Numbered from the stretch's first letter, positions 51,339 through 61,512 are shown. The stretch: 64,000 nucleotides of DNA from Demequina muriae (GCF_030418295.1 NZ_JAUHQA010000001.1:806001-870000); one strand, 5' to 3'. Notes: a model not told the origin generated them from the sequence alone. A program made the numbers and translations.

Positions 51339-51410
51339 CTCCGCCCACAGGATTCGAACCTGTACTCCAAGGCTCCAAAGGCCTGAGTGCTGCCATTACA
51401 CCAGGGCGGA
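51339..51410 (-). tRNA. tRNA-Gln (UUG)
   Basis: The minus strand gives acceptor TCCGCCC/GGGCGGA, a D arm, anticodon loop CTTTGGA (anticodon TTG), a 5-nt-class variable loop, T arm ACAGG-TTCGAAT-CCTGT and discriminator G. The 3' CCA is not encoded (CCC follows). One anticodon-stem pair is mismatched. Confidence 0.93.
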
Positions 51411-51469
51411 ACAGGGGGCTCGCGCCCCCGGGTGGCCCAGTCTGCCAGGATTCGCGGCACACTGGGGAC

Positions 51470-52120
51470 GTGACAGACCTGCCCCGGAAGACGCCCCGCG
51501 CCCGCATGACCGCCCGTGAGCGGCGCGAGCAGCTGCTCGCCGTCGCCCGCACGCTGTTCGCGGAGCGAGGGTTCGAGGGCACGTCCGTGGAGGAGATCGC
51601 GGCCCGCGCCGACGTCTCGAAGCCCGTGGTCTACGAGCACTTCGGTGGCAAGGAGGGCGTCTACGCCGTCATCGTCGACCGCGAGGTCCAGGCGCTGCTC
51701 GGATCGCTCACCGGAGCCCTCGACGAGCGTGGCCATCCCCGCCAGCTCGTGGAGCGCGCCGCGATGGCGCTGCTCGACTACATCGAGTCCTCGCCCGACG
51801 GCTTCCGCATGCTCGTGCGCGACTCCCCCGTGGCCCAGGGCACCGGGACGTTCTCCTCGCTCATCGGCGATGTGGCCGCGCAGGTCGAGCACCTGCTCGC
51901 GCACCAGTTCTCCAAGCGCGGACTCGACCCGTCGAGCGCGCCCATCTACTCGCAGATGCTGGTGGGCATGGTCGCGCTCACCGGTCAGCACTGGGCCGAG
52001 GTGCGCGAGCCTTCCAAGGACGAGGTTGCCGCGCACCTGGTGAATCTCGCGTGGAACGGACTCAGCAACTTCGAGAGCGTGCACAGGGAGAACGTTGGGC
52101 GCACTCCCACCGTCGACTGA
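51470..52120 (+). CDS. TetR-family transcriptional regulator
   Basis: 216 aa. The N-terminal HTH is clear: RREQLLAVARTLFAERGFEGTSVEEIAARADVSKPVVYEHFGGKEGVYAVIVDRE. The C-terminal ligand domain is all helical. The GTG at 51470 is taken as start; ATG at 51508 (MTARERREQ) is an equally good alternative. It may act on itself or a distant target; the neighbouring mscL is 94 bp downstream. Ligand unknown. Confidence 0.85.
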   Translation: MTDLPRKTPRARMTARERREQLLAVARTLFAERGFEGTSVEEIAARADVSKPVVYEHFGGKEGVYAVIVDREVQALLGSLTGALDERGHPRQLVERAAMALLDYIESSPDGFRMLVRDSPVAQGTGTFSSLIGDVAAQVEHLLAHQFSKRGLDPSSAPIYSQMLVGMVALTGQHWAEVREPSKDEVAAHLVNLAWNGLSNFESVHRENVGRTPTVD

Positions 52121-52214
52121 CTCCGGCACTCCGGGCCGCAGCGCGGGCGCGGATGCCCCGACAGCCCTATTGTCGGTGGTGTCACTCCACCCACGACAGG
52201 TCAGGAGCCTTCTC

Positions 52215-52610
52215 ATGGTCAAGGGATTCAAGGACTTCATCGCACGCGGCAATGTGGTCGACCTCGCCGTCGCCGTAGTCATCGGCGCCGCCTTCGCCAT
52301 GGTCATCAGCGCCATCGTCGACGGCCTCATCACGCCGCTCATCGCCGCGATCTTCGGCGAGCCGGACCTCACGAGCGTCGCCACCTTCGAGGTCAACGGC
52401 GCAGTGTTCAGCCTCGGCCTCGTGCTGGACGCGCTCTTCAACTTCCTGGCCGTCGCCGCCGCGATCTACTTCCTGGTGGTGGTGCCGCTCAACAAGCTCG
52501 CCGAGCGCCGCAAGCGGGGCGAGGCTGCTCCCGACGAGCCCGTCAGCCCCACCGAGATCCAACTGCTCACCGAGATCAGGGACGCGCTCGAGGTTCGCAA
52601 GCAGCCGTAG
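52215..52610 (+). CDS. mscL: Large-conductance mechanosensitive channel
   Basis: 131 aa. Releases solutes on hypo-osmotic shock. N-terminal amphipathic helix MVKGFKDFIARGNVVDLAVAVVIGAAF, TM1 with the gate glycines and alanines, periplasmic loop, TM2 (NFLAVAAAIYFLVVVPLNKL) and a C-terminal charged helix ending EIRDALE. ATG at 52215 with AGGAGCC upstream. Confidence 0.95.
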   Translation: MVKGFKDFIARGNVVDLAVAVVIGAAFAMVISAIVDGLITPLIAAIFGEPDLTSVATFEVNGAVFSLGLVLDALFNFLAVAAAIYFLVVVPLNKLAERRKRGEAAPDEPVSPTEIQLLTEIRDALEVRKQP

Positions 52611-52650
52611 GTCGCCGCAGCGGCACGGCGCCGATGCGACGTCACGCGTG

Positions 52651-52783
52651 CAGCGCTGCGTCACCAGTACAGCGCTATGTCACCGGCACAGCGCTATGTC
52701 ACCAGCACAGCGCTATGTCACCAGCACAGCGCTATGTCACCAGCACAGCGCTATGTCACCAAGACAGCGCTATGTCACCAGGA
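52651..52783. repeat. Seven-copy 19-bp tandem repeat
   Basis: Seven contiguous units of CAGCGCTATGTCACCAGCA start at 52651, 52670, 52689, 52708, 52727, 52746 and 52765. Units 3-5 are identical; units 1, 2, 6 and 7 differ at one to three bases. Each unit contains the palindrome AGCGCT. The last unit contains the TAG stop of ispE (52772-52770), and the array runs through the gap to mscL. The units touch without spacers, so it is not a CRISPR. Confidence 0.92.
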
Positions 52784-53699
52784 CTGCGCCGGGCGCGGGC
52801 CCGGAGGCGGCGACCACCGCATCGGCCGTATCGGAGACCGTGAGGTGCGCCGCGATCGCGAGCGCGTGCTGTCGCGACCGCGCGAGCGCGGCGACGGTGG
52901 GACCTGAGCCGGAGACCATCACGCCCAGGGCGTCCGCCTCGAGCGCCGCGTCCATGACGGACTGCAGGTGCGGAGCGAGCGACAGTGCCGCGGGCTGAAG
53001 GTCGTTGACGAGAGCGTCCCCCAACGCCTCCGCGTTGCCGGCCACGAGCGCCACCATGATGGCATCGCTGATGGCCGGGGTGGCCGCCTCGCGCTCGCCG
53101 TCGGCCACCATGCGATCGAACTCCCGGTAGACCTCGGCCGTCGAGAGCCCCTGCGCCTGGGTGGCGAGCACCCAGTGGAACCGGCCCCGCGACATGGCGG
53201 GAGTGATGTCATCGCCGCGACCGAGGCCGACAGCGGTGTGCCCGTGAAGCACGAAGGGCACGTCCGCCCCCAGCCCGGCCGCGATCTCGTCGAGCTGAGC
53301 GCGCGACACCCCGAGGTCCCAGACCTCGGCGCAGGCGAGCAGCGTGGCCGCCGCATCGGCGCTGCCGCCCGCCATCCCGCCGGCCACCGGCACGCCCTTG
53401 ACGATGTCGAGGTCGACGCCCTCACTGACGCCAAAGGCCTCCCGGAGCGCCAGTGCGGCGCGCGCAGCGATGTTGGTGGCGTCGAGGGGGACCGCCGTGA
53501 GGTCTACGTCCGCGCCCCTCGCGGCTCCGACCGTCAGCACGATCGCGTCGTCCTCGCGTGGGGTCGCCGTCACCGTCTCGTACAGGTCGACTGCCTGGAA
53601 GACCGTGGCGAGCGGGTGATACCCATCGACCTGGACGGGCCCGACCGACAGCTGCAGGTTGACCTTGCCTGGGGCGCGTACGGTGACGGAGCGGGTCAT
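52770..53699 (-). CDS. ispE: 4-diphosphocytidyl-2-C-methyl-D-erythritol kinase
   Basis: 309 aa, GHMP kinase of the MEP isoprenoid pathway. [31 protein letters not shown] (residues 7-37), the ATP loop [40 protein letters not shown] and the C-terminal [17 protein letters not shown] at 53699 overlaps the rsmA stop (ATGA). The final residues (GAVLVT-stop) are read from the last unit of the 19-bp repeat. Confidence 0.94.
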   Translation of the reverse strand: MTRSVTVRAPGKVNLQLSVGPVQVDGYHPLATVFQAVDLYETVTATPREDDAIVLTVGAARGADVDLTAVPLDATNIAARAALALREAFGVSEGVDLDIVKGVPVAGGMAGGSADAAATLLACAEVWDLGVSRAQLDEIAAGLGADVPFVLHGHTAVGLGRGDDITPAMSRGRFHWVLATQAQGLSTAEVYREFDRMVADGEREAATPAISDAIMVALVAGNAEALGDALVNDLQPAALSLAPHLQSVMDAALEADALGVMVSGSGPTVAALARSRQHALAIAAHLTVSDTADAVVAASGPAPGAVLVT

Positions 53700-54571
53700 G
53701 CCTCCACCATGTCAGAGGTGGGCGGGTCAGTGGCGGCCAGGGCCTCGGCGATGCGGGCGAACGCCACGATATCGAGCTGCTCCCCTCGCGTGAGGGGCTC
53801 GATCCCGACGGAACGCAGCGCAGCCTCGGCGGCGGCCGCCGACCCGGCGATGCCGGAGAGCGCGCCACGCAGCCCCTTGCGGCGCTGGGCGAACGCCGCG
53901 TCGATCACCGCGAAGACCTCTCGTCGGGTCGCCGTGGTCTCCGGCGGCTCCCGTCGCTCGATGAGCACCAGGGCGCTGTCCACGCGGGGCACGGGCCAGA
54001 AGACGGCGCGCCCCACTCCGCCGGCACGTCGGGTGGCCCCGTACCACGCGGCCTTCGCGGACGGGATGCCGTAGGTCCGGGATCCTGGCGGGGCAGCGAG
54101 CCGGTCAGCGACCTCCGACTGCACCATCACCAGCACCCGTTCGATCGACGGGAAGTGCTCGAGCAGGTGAAGGATCACCGGCACCGACACGTTGTACGGC
54201 AGGTTCGCCACGAGCGCGGTCGGCGGCAAGGGGAGATCGGTGACGATCAGGGCATCGGCCTGCAGCACGGTCAATCGAGTGGACTCGGCCGATGCGCGCT
54301 CAGCCACGGTGCGCGGCAGCGCTTCCGCGAGGATCGGGTCGATCTCGACGGCGGTGACGGTCGCGCCCGTCTCGAGGAGGGCGAGCGTCAGGGAGCCGAG
54401 GCCTGGACCGACCTCGACCACGTGGTCCTCGGATCCCAGAGCGGCGATGCGAGCGATGCGGCGCACCGTACCGGCGTCGACGACGAAGTTCTGGCCCCAC
54501 TTCTTCGCGGGGGACGTGCCGAGGGTCTCGGCGAGGGTGCGGATATCAGACGGGCCGAGCAGGTCCGCCAC
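53696..54571 (-). CDS. rsmA: 16S rRNA dimethyladenosine transferase
   Basis: 291 aa (KsgA). Dimethylates A1518/A1519 in 16S r[23 protein letters not shown] motif [27 protein letters not shown], the catalytic [11 protein letters not shown] and the [13 protein letters not shown] stretch, then a C-terminal domain with [15 protein letters not shown] at 54571, three bases after the Rpf-like gene. Confidence 0.95.
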   Translation of the reverse strand: MADLLGPSDIRTLAETLGTSPAKKWGQNFVVDAGTVRRIARIAALGSEDHVVEVGPGLGSLTLALLETGATVTAVEIDPILAEALPRTVAERASAESTRLTVLQADALIVTDLPLPPTALVANLPYNVSVPVILHLLEHFPSIERVLVMVQSEVADRLAAPPGSRTYGIPSAKAAWYGATRRAGGVGRAVFWPVPRVDSALVLIERREPPETTATRREVFAVIDAAFAQRRKGLRGALSGIAGSAAAAEAALRSVGIEPLTRGEQLDIVAFARIAEALAATDPPTSDMVEA

Positions 54572-54574
54572 GCG

Positions 54575-55372
54575 CTAGTACCAGCCGCGGGACTGGGAGT
54601 GGCCCCAGGCGCCACAGGGGGTGCCGTAGCGGCCGCTGATGTAGTTCAGGCCCCACGTGATCTGCGTCGCGGGGTTCGTGCGCCAGTCGGAGCCGACCGA
54701 GGCCATCTTGGAACCGGGCAGCGACTGCGGAATGCCGTAGGCGCTCGAGGAGGGGTTCTGGGCGTTGTGGCGCCAGTTCGACTCCTTGGTGAACAGCGCG
54801 TTGAGGCAGTTCCACTCATCGCCCGTCCACCCTCGCTGAGCGGCGAGCTCACGGCCGAGGGCACGGTTGGCGCCTGCGTTGGTCGTGGTCGGAATCGTCG
54901 GTGCGGTGCGGGCACCCACTGCGACGACCTCATCGACCGGCTCTTCGACGACCACGCGCATGTCCTCGTCGCGCTCGACCTCGACGCCGTCCTTCAGGGT
55001 CACGGTGTAGCTCACGAGGGCGGTCCCTTCCTTGCCCTCGGTGACGACGGTGGAGGTGCCCTCCATCTCGTCGAAGTCCTTCTCCTCGACCGACCCGTGG
55101 TCGAGCTCGACCTCCTCGGTGCGCACGACCACCTCGAGGTCGGCGGCCGCAGCGGAGACGGGGGCGATCGACTCGTTGGCCACTGCCTGGCTCGCGGAGG
55201 CGTCCTCGTCGGCAGCCCAGGCATTCACGCCCACGGAGGCGAACGAGCCCACGGCGAAGGCTCCCAGGGCAAGGGTCGCGGCAGCGGCGTGGGTGCGGCG
55301 CATGCGGACGGCGGTGCGCTCGCGGCGGTCGCGGCGTCCGCCCTCAGCGGGCGTCGTGCGTCGGTAGCTCAC
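54575..55372 (-). CDS. G5-domain, transglycosylase-like secreted protein (RpfB-like)
   Basis: 265 aa. An N-terminal Arg-rich region and membrane segment (TLALGAFAVGSFASVGVNAWA) precede one G5 domain (VVVRTEEVELDHGSVEEKDF...VSYTVTLKDGVEVERDEDMR). A lysozyme-like C-terminus follows, WNCLNALFTKESNWRHNAQNPSSSAYGIPQSLPGSKM...TQITWGLNYISGRYGTPCGAWGHSQSRGWY, with a candidate catalytic Glu in TKESNW and two cysteines. The catalytic domain is the transglycosylase-like type seen in aggregation-promoting factors rather than a classical Rpf domain. The gene stands in the rpfB position (tatD-rpfB-rsmA-ispE). GTG at 55372 with AAAGGA at longer spacing. Confidence 0.82.
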   Translation of the reverse strand: MSYRRTTPAEGGRRDRRERTAVRMRRTHAAAATLALGAFAVGSFASVGVNAWAADEDASASQAVANESIAPVSAAAADLEVVVRTEEVELDHGSVEEKDFDEMEGTSTVVTEGKEGTALVSYTVTLKDGVEVERDEDMRVVVEEPVDEVVAVGARTAPTIPTTTNAGANRALGRELAAQRGWTGDEWNCLNALFTKESNWRHNAQNPSSSAYGIPQSLPGSKMASVGSDWRTNPATQITWGLNYISGRYGTPCGAWGHSQSRGWY

Positions 55373-55497
55373 AGGAGAGAAGGTCCTTTCATACGCGCGC
55401 GTCGCGTGCGTTACCAGACTGTTATCTCACATCCGGGTGCTCAGATGCCAGCCGGACTGTCACAGAATGGTCCCAAAACGGGACATTCCACCCACAC

Positions 55498-56334
55498 TTA
55501 CCAGGGACCATACAGTTCATGCGACGTGTCCCACACTGCGGCGCAGATCTCCTCCAGCGGCCGATCATGCAGTCGCGCGATCTCCCGGACGGTATGCGCC
55601 GCGTGGGCGGGCGAGTTGGGCGCGCCCCGATGCGGGTGGGGAGTCAGGAACGGCGAGTCGGTCTCGATCAGCGTCAGCGACAGCGGTGTCACCGCCGCGG
55701 CTGCCTGGAGCAGTGAGGCGTTCTTGAAGGTGACGGTCCCCGCGAAGCTCAGGTACCACCCGCGGTCGGCGCACAGGCGCGCCATCGCAGCGTCCCCCGA
55801 GAAGCAGTGGAACACCGTGGTCTCCGGAGCTCCGTCGGCCATGAGCACGTCAATGACGTCCGCATGCGCGTCGCGGTCGTGGATCTGCAGAGGCTTGTTC
55901 AGCTCCTTGGCCAGCGCGATGTGGTCACGGAATGCCTGCAACTGTGCGCCGCGGCCCTCGGGACCCGTGCGGTAGTAATCCAGGCCGGTCTCCCCCACCA
56001 CCCGGATGCGCTCTCCCCGCGCCAGCTCGGAGATCTCGGCGAAGGCCTCGTCGTAGGCTCCCTCGGCCGCGAGCACCGCCGCGTCGTTCGGATGCAGCGC
56101 CACCCCCCCGACCATCTGCGGAAAGCGCGCGACCGCATCGGCCGTCCACCGGGCCGACTCGAGGTCGCAGCCGATCTGCACCACGCGCGTCACGCCAGCG
56201 GCATCCGCCTCCGCAAGCCGGTCCTCGACCGAGCGCGGTTCATCCCCCGCGGGAAAGTCCAGGTGGCAGTGGTTGTCGACGATGGGCCCAGGCAGCGGCG
56301 CAGGCGCCGCGGGCCAGACCCCTCTGCGGGTCAC
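55498..56334 (-). CDS. TatD-family metal-dependent deoxyribonuclease
   Basis: 278 aa. Metal ligands are seen in [40 protein letters not shown] and [29 protein letters not shown] closes the barrel. GTG at 56334 overlaps the metG stop (GTGA). The usual actinobacterial order metG-tatD-rpfB-rsmA-ispE is kept. Confidence 0.92.
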   Translation of the reverse strand: MTRRGVWPAAPAPLPGPIVDNHCHLDFPAGDEPRSVEDRLAEADAAGVTRVVQIGCDLESARWTADAVARFPQMVGGVALHPNDAAVLAAEGAYDEAFAEISELARGERIRVVGETGLDYYRTGPEGRGAQLQAFRDHIALAKELNKPLQIHDRDAHADVIDVLMADGAPETTVFHCFSGDAAMARLCADRGWYLSFAGTVTFKNASLLQAAAAVTPLSLTLIETDSPFLTPHPHRGAPNSPAHAAHTVREIARLHDRPLEEICAAVWDTSHELYGPW

Positions 56335-58127
56335 GCCTCGCCGGAGCGCATGCGCTCCAGCTCCGCCTCGACGATGTCGTCATCCAGCTTGGTGAAGATG
56401 GGCGACGGCGCGGGGATCGCGGTCCCCGCCTGGACGATGCGTCGGCCCCACGTGCCCTGCTGCGCCGAGTAGTCGCCCTGGATCACCGGGTAGTGACGGT
56501 CGGGCAGGTCCAGGTCGTCGACCTCGTTGATCTGCGGCATGGGCGCGAACACGCCCTCGCCGCCGAGGGCCTCGTGAACCTTCTGAGCGGAGTGCGGCAG
56601 GAACGGCGCGAGCATGGTGTTCGCGTCGGACACCAGCTGAGCGGCGACGCCCAGCACGGTCTTCATGCGCGCGGGGTCCTCCGTCTTGAGCTTCCACGGC
56701 GCGGTGTCCGCAAGGTACTTGTTGGCGTCCCCCACCACGCGCATGGCCTCGGACACGGCCTGGCGCTGGCGGTGGTGACGGACCAGCTCGCCGATCGGCG
56801 CGAAGGCGGCCTCGGAGGCTGCGAGCGCGGCGCGGTCGATGTCCTGCAGATCGTCGAGCGCGGGGATCGAGCCCACGTTCTTGTTGAGCAGCGACGCGGT
56901 GCGGTTGACGAGGTTGCCCCAGCCGGCCACCAGCTCGTCGTTCGTGCGGCGCTTGAACTCGGCCCACGTGAAGTCCGCGTCCGACGTTTCCGGTCCGGCG
57001 ATCGCGATGAAGTAGCGCAGCGCATCGGGCTGGTACCGCGACAGCATGTCCCGCACGTAGATGACGTGGCCGCGCGAGGACGAGAACTTGTTCGACTCCA
57101 TGGTGAGGAACTCGCTCGACACCACCTCGGTGGGCAGCTGCAGGTCGCCGAACTCGGAGAGCGAACCGCCCTTGGCCCCGCGTCCGTTCGCGGCGAGCAG
57201 CTCGCCGGGCCAGATCTGCGAGTGGAAGGTGATGTTGTCCTTGCCCATGAAGTAGTACGACAGCGCCTCGGGGTCGTTCCACCACTGGCGCCAGGCGTCG
57301 GGCTCGCCTTCGCGGCGCGCCCACTCGATGGACGCGCTGAGATAGCCGATCACGGCGTCGAACCACACGTACAGGCGCTTGTTGGGGTTGCCCTCCCAGC
57401 CCTCGAGCGGCACGGGGATGCCCCAGTCGATGTCCCGCGTCATGGCTCGCGGGCGCACGTCGGCGAGCAGGTTCTTGGAGAAGTTGAGCACGTTGGGACG
57501 CCAGCCGCTGCGAGCCCCCAGCCACTCGGAGAGCTGCTCGGAGACGGCCGGCAGGTCGAGGAAGAAGTGCTCGGTCTCGACGAACTGAGGGGTCTCGCCG
57601 TTGATGCGGCTCACGGGGTTCTTGAGGTCGACGGGGTCGAGCTGGTTGCCGCAGCTGTCGCACTGGTCGCCGCGCGCGCCGTCGTAGCCGCAGATGGGGC
57701 AGGTGCCCTCGATGTAGCGGTCGGGCAGGGTGCGGCCGGTGGACGGCGAGATGGCGCCGCGCGTGGTCTGCTCGATCATGTAGCCGTTCGAGTGGACGGC
57801 CTTGAACATCGCCTGCGCGACCTTGTAGTGGTTGCCCGTCGTGGTGCGGGTGAACAGGTCGTAGCTGAGCCCCAGCGACACCAGGTCCTCGACGATCACC
57901 CGGTTGTAGCGGTCGGCGAGCTCCAGCGCGCTCACGCCCTCGCCCTCGGCCTGCACCAGGATGGGGGTGCCGTGCTCGTCGGTGCCCGACACCATCAGCA
58001 CGTCCTCGCCTGCCATGCGCATGTACCGGCTGAACACATCGGAGGGCACGCCGAATCCGGCCACGTGGCCGATGTGGCGCGGACCGTTGGCATACGGCCA
58101 TGCGACTGCAGAGAGGATGTGAGACAT
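56331..58127 (-). CDS. metG: Methionyl-tRNA synthetase
   Basis: 598 aa. Class I synthetase: [16 protein letters not shown] (HIGH motif), zinc knuckle [23 protein letters not shown] with four cysteines, and KFSSSRGHV (KMSKS equivalent). The anticodon-binding helical domain follows; no C-terminal tRBD extension is present. ATG at 58127 has AGGATGGG upstream; an ATG three codons earlier (58136) is possible. Confidence 0.95.
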   Translation of the reverse strand: MSHILSAVAWPYANGPRHIGHVAGFGVPSDVFSRYMRMAGEDVLMVSGTDEHGTPILVQAEGEGVSALELADRYNRVIVEDLVSLGLSYDLFTRTTTGNHYKVAQAMFKAVHSNGYMIEQTTRGAISPSTGRTLPDRYIEGTCPICGYDGARGDQCDSCGNQLDPVDLKNPVSRINGETPQFVETEHFFLDLPAVSEQLSEWLGARSGWRPNVLNFSKNLLADVRPRAMTRDIDWGIPVPLEGWEGNPNKRLYVWFDAVIGYLSASIEWARREGEPDAWRQWWNDPEALSYYFMGKDNITFHSQIWPGELLAANGRGAKGGSLSEFGDLQLPTEVVSSEFLTMESNKFSSSRGHVIYVRDMLSRYQPDALRYFIAIAGPETSDADFTWAEFKRRTNDELVAGWGNLVNRTASLLNKNVGSIPALDDLQDIDRAALAASEAAFAPIGELVRHHRQRQAVSEAMRVVGDANKYLADTAPWKLKTEDPARMKTVLGVAAQLVSDANTMLAPFLPHSAQKVHEALGGEGVFAPMPQINEVDDLDLPDRHYPVIQGDYSAQQGTWGRRIVQAGTAIPAPSPIFTKLDDDIVEAELERMRSGEA

Positions 58128-58183
58128 GGCGCCCATCCTAGTGACCGCTCAGAGGGGCCGATGCGGGGGCCCGGGGGCGCGCG

Positions 58184-59080
58184 CTACCCGTACTCGGGCG
58201 CCGGGTCGAGAGAGAAGAACTCCTCCATGGTCGCGATCTCGCGCTCGCGCATCTCGGTGGCGAGCTCGACTCCCACGTACCGCAGGTGCCACGGTTCGTG
58301 CTTGTATCCGGTGACGTCCTCGGTGGCTTGCGGGTACCGCTCGATGAATCCGTACTCGTGGCCATGGGCCGCCACCCATTCGCCCGCGGGCTCGTCGGCG
58401 AAGCAGGCCTTCAACCGGCATGCCGCGCTGCCGTAGACATCGACGGCCCACCCGGTCTGATGCTCGGAGTAGCCGGGCCTGGCCGAGAATCGATCGGCGC
58501 GGTCGCGTCCCCATCGCGCCACGTAGTCGCCGTAGAGGTACTCCTGGAAGCCGTGGGCGCGGTAGCCCGTGCCGACCGCCAGAGGGACGCCCGCATCGGC
58601 CGCCGCCGCTCTCATCTCGCCGAGTGCCGCCGACGCCTCGGGAACCATGGGCGCGCCGCCGTCGGAGTCCAGCTCGGGTGGCGCCCATGTCAGGGGATCG
58701 ATGGCGCGCGACTTGTTCACCACGACCCACGGGGACGCGGGGTCGTCGAGGGAATGCAGGTCCATGTCGAGGCCGGGCGACACCGAGACGCGCGGCGTGG
58801 GGACGTCCTGGGCCTGGGAAGGCGCCGTGATGGGGTCGATGGCGGCCGATGCGCGGGCGGCGGCCTCAGAGACGTCGCCGGGGCTAGGGCTGGTCTCGGC
58901 GGCGCTGACGCCCAGGGCGGACATCGCCGCGTCTCTCACGTCTGCGGAGGCGAGGCTCACGCCGGCCGCCGCCCCCGCGACTGCGAGGAGGGCGATGACC
59001 GCGACAGTGGTGGCCGGGCGACGGTTCCGCGGCCTCGCGCGTGCGGGACGGCTGCGCCGAGCCGGGCGGTCACGTCCCAC
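58184..59080 (-). CDS. VanY-type D-Ala-D-Ala carboxypeptidase (peptidase M15)
   Basis: 298 aa. An Arg-rich N-terminus and one membrane segment (TTVAVIALLAVAGAAAGVSLASA) anchor the protein; an Ala/Ser/Pro linker leads to the M15 domain. Zinc and catalytic motifs are FSARPGYSEHQTGWAVDV (SxHxxGxAxD) and HEPWHLRYVG (ExxWH). Trims peptidoglycan stem peptides outside the cell. GTG at 59080 overlaps the rsmI end by 11 bp. Confidence 0.88.
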   Translation of the reverse strand: MGRDRPARRSRPARARPRNRRPATTVAVIALLAVAGAAAGVSLASADVRDAAMSALGVSAAETSPSPGDVSEAAARASAAIDPITAPSQAQDVPTPRVSVSPGLDMDLHSLDDPASPWVVVNKSRAIDPLTWAPPELDSDGGAPMVPEASAALGEMRAAAADAGVPLAVGTGYRAHGFQEYLYGDYVARWGRDRADRFSARPGYSEHQTGWAVDVYGSAACRLKACFADEPAGEWVAAHGHEYGFIERYPQATEDVTGYKHEPWHLRYVGVELATEMREREIATMEEFFSLDPAPEYG

Positions 59081-59921
59081 GGGCGTCCTCGGCTCGCGCC
59101 GCGAGCACGGCCGCATAGAGCTCCCGGCGGGGCACGCCACCGGTGGAGGCAAGGTCCGCGACCGCGTCCTTCGCACGCTCGCCGGCGGCGACTCGCACGA
59201 GCGCCTCGGCGACCAGCTCGTCCATCGACGCGGCGCGTGCCGGTCGCCCGGCCACCGTGATCACGATCTCGCCGCGCGGTGCGTCGGCGCTCGCCCACGC
59301 CACGAGCTCCGCGAGGGACCCGCGGCGTGTCTCCTCGTATGTCTTGGTGAGCTCACGGGACACCGCGGCAGGACGCTCGTCCCCCCACTGCTGCGCCATC
59401 GCGGCGAGCGTCTCCTCGAGCCGGTGCGGCGCCTCGAAGAAGATCATGGTGCGCGGCTCGGTCGCGAGCGCCGCCAGCGACCGCGAGCGCTCCCCTGCCT
59501 TGCGGGGCAGGAAGCCCTCGAAGCAGAAGCGGTCGGTGGGAAGCCCGGACAGCGCGAGGGCTGTGAGCACCGCGCTCGGACCGGGCAGCACCGTCACCTC
59601 GACGCCGGCGGCCGCCGCGGCCTCGACCACTCTGAAACCGGGGTCGGACACCGTGGGCATGCCCGCATCGGACACCACCAGCACCGCCGCGCCCTCGCGC
59701 GCACGCTGGACCAGCATCGCCGCGCGGTCCGCCTCGTTGTGATCGTGCACCGCGACGAGCTCCGCGGTCAGCCCGACGCCGAGCCGGCGGGCCAGGTCGC
59801 GCAGGCGCCTGGTGTCCTCGGCCGCGATCAGGTCCGCGTGGGCGAGAGCGTCGCGCAGTCGTGACGAGGCGTCCTCGGAATTGCCGATGGGCGTCGCCGC
59901 GAGCACGATCCGTCCAGTCAT
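59070..59921 (-). CDS. rsmI: 16S rRNA (cytidine-2'-O)-methyltransferase
   Basis: 283 aa. Methylates the 2'-O of C1402 in 16S rRNA. TGRIVLAATPIGNSEDASSRL at the N-terminus, IAAEDTRRLRDL, VVSDAGMPTVSDPG, VTVLPGPSAVLTALALSGLPTDRFCFEGFLPRK and the FFEAPHRLEETL block define the tetrapyrrole-methylase fold. ATG at 59921 with CTGGAG upstream. Divergent from the mannosyltransferase gene, as in other actinobacteria. Confidence 0.95.
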   Translation of the reverse strand: MTGRIVLAATPIGNSEDASSRLRDALAHADLIAAEDTRRLRDLARRLGVGLTAELVAVHDHNEADRAAMLVQRAREGAAVLVVSDAGMPTVSDPGFRVVEAAAAAGVEVTVLPGPSAVLTALALSGLPTDRFCFEGFLPRKAGERSRSLAALATEPRTMIFFEAPHRLEETLAAMAQQWGDERPAAVSRELTKTYEETRRGSLAELVAWASADAPRGEIVITVAGRPARAASMDELVAEALVRVAAGERAKDAVADLASTGGVPRRELYAAVLAARAEDARGT

Positions 59922-59985
59922 GGCTCCAGAGTCCCACAGCGCGCACATCGCTCCCGTGCGCCCCCGCCCAATTAGGCTGACGCCT

Positions 59986-61503
59986 GTGATTCTCGAGACC
60001 CTGTGGCGCTGGCGCGTCGCGCTCATGGCCACAGGCGTGGGCCTGCTGGCCGCCATGATGCGATTCCTCGGCCTGGGCTTCCCCACCGATCTGGTGTTCG
60101 ACGAGGTGTTCTACGCCCGCGGCGCGTACTCCCTGGTGACCCTGGGGTTCGAGGGCGATTGGGGTGGCGACAACCAGGACTTCGCCAACGGCGACTATTC
60201 GCAGCTGTCGCCCGCGGGCGACTACGTGGTGCACCCACTGATCGGCAAGCTCCTGATCGGGGTCGGGATCGAGCTGTTCGGGCCGACTCCCTTCGGGTGG
60301 CGGTTCATGGGCGCGCTGCTCGGAACTGCGACGGTGGTCATCGTGGCGCTGGTGGCGCGGCACCTCCTGCACTCGACCCTGTGGGGCGCGGTCGCGGGCG
60401 TGCTGCTGGCCATCGATGGCGTCCACGTGGTGCTGTCGCGAGCCGCGCTGCTCGACATTTACCTCACGTTCTTCGTGGTGGTCGGCTTCGCACTGCTGGT
60501 CGTGGACCGCAGCCGCACCCGACAACGCCTCGCGGCGAGAGCCGATGCGGCACGAGCCGAGCGGGGCCAGGCACCAGGAAGCCTGCTCGCCGGTGCGGGA
60601 CCACGCACGGGAATCCGGTGGTGGCGGCTCGCCGCGATCGTGGCGCTGTCGCTGTCGGTGGGCGTCAAGTGGTCGGGCCTGTGGTTCATGGCGGCCTTCC
60701 TGGTGATGTCCGTGGTGAGCGACATGGTGGACCGGCGCGAGGCAGGCGTCGAGCGCTGGTTCGTGGGTGGCTTCATCCGCGCCGTCCCCGCCTTCCTGGT
60801 GACGGTGACGGTGCTGCCTGCGGTCTACCTGGCCTCCTGGCTGCCCTGGTTCCGTGCGGAGGAGTCCTACGGGCGCCGGTGGGCGGAGGAGCACCCGGGG
60901 GAAGGCGTCACCTGGCTGCCGGACTCGCTCCGGTCCCTCGTGCAGTACCACCACCAGATGTGGGACTTCCACCGCACCCTCGACTCCCCGCACAACTACG
61001 AGTCGAACCCCTTCCTGTGGCTGCTCCAGTGGCGTCCCACGGCGTTTCACTTCGACGATGCTCCTGACGCCGCCTGCGGTGCCGAGCGGTGCGTGACCGC
61101 CATCCACGCGATCGGGCACCCGATGATCTGGTGGGCGGGCGTCCTCGTCCTGCTGTACGCGCTGTGGCGAGTCGTGCGCCGCCGCGACATGCTCGCCGCG
61201 ACGCTTGCCGTCGGCGTGCTCGCCGGATGGCTGCCGTGGCTGCCCTACGCGCACCGCACCATCTTCGGGTTCTACACCGTGTCGATCGCGCCGTTCATGG
61301 TGCTGCTGCTGGTGTGGGGGCTTGCGCGCGTGGCACGGCCGGAACGGCTGGGCGGGGAGTGGTCACGGCGCGGCTCGCTGCTGGTGGGCGCGTTCGTCGC
61401 GGCCGCTCTCCTCATGGCCGGCTTCTTCACGCCCATCTGGACGGGCGTGCCCATCCCGTTCGAGTACTGGCAGCTCCACATGTGGCTGCCCAGCTGGGTG
61501 TGA
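59986..61503 (+). CDS. Dolichyl-phosphate-mannose-protein mannosyltransferase (PMT family)
   Basis: 505 aa, about ten membrane helices. Transfers mannose from polyprenyl-P-mannose to Ser/Thr of secreted proteins. The catalytic loop FDEVFYARGAYSLV holds the Asp-Glu pair; the HPLIGKLLIGVGIELFG motif, FGWRFMGALLG and a large loop (ESNPFLWLLQWRPTAFHFDD) follow. GTG at 59986 has no ribosome site; TAGGCT at 59973-59978 fits the -10 of a leaderless transcript. Confidence 0.9.
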   Translation: MILETLWRWRVALMATGVGLLAAMMRFLGLGFPTDLVFDEVFYARGAYSLVTLGFEGDWGGDNQDFANGDYSQLSPAGDYVVHPLIGKLLIGVGIELFGPTPFGWRFMGALLGTATVVIVALVARHLLHSTLWGAVAGVLLAIDGVHVVLSRAALLDIYLTFFVVVGFALLVVDRSRTRQRLAARADAARAERGQAPGSLLAGAGPRTGIRWWRLAAIVALSLSVGVKWSGLWFMAAFLVMSVVSDMVDRREAGVERWFVGGFIRAVPAFLVTVTVLPAVYLASWLPWFRAEESYGRRWAEEHPGEGVTWLPDSLRSLVQYHHQMWDFHRTLDSPHNYESNPFLWLLQWRPTAFHFDDAPDAACGAERCVTAIHAIGHPMIWWAGVLVLLYALWRVVRRRDMLAATLAVGVLAGWLPWLPYAHRTIFGFYTVSIAPFMVLLLVWGLARVARPERLGGEWSRRGSLLVGAFVAAALLMAGFFTPIWTGVPIPFEYWQLHMWLPSWV

Positions 61504-61512
61504 CAACGCAGA

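Noticed and set aside
52651-52783. CRISPR array
   Set aside because: Units are 19 bp and directly contiguous with no spacers, and no cas genes are present.
52634-52998. Overlapping short plus-strand frames through the 19-bp repeat (repeated MSPAQRYVT-like peptides)
   Set aside because: A 19-bp unit is not a multiple of three, so every frame is open by chance; there is no ribosome site or similarity, and the frames oppose the end of ispE.
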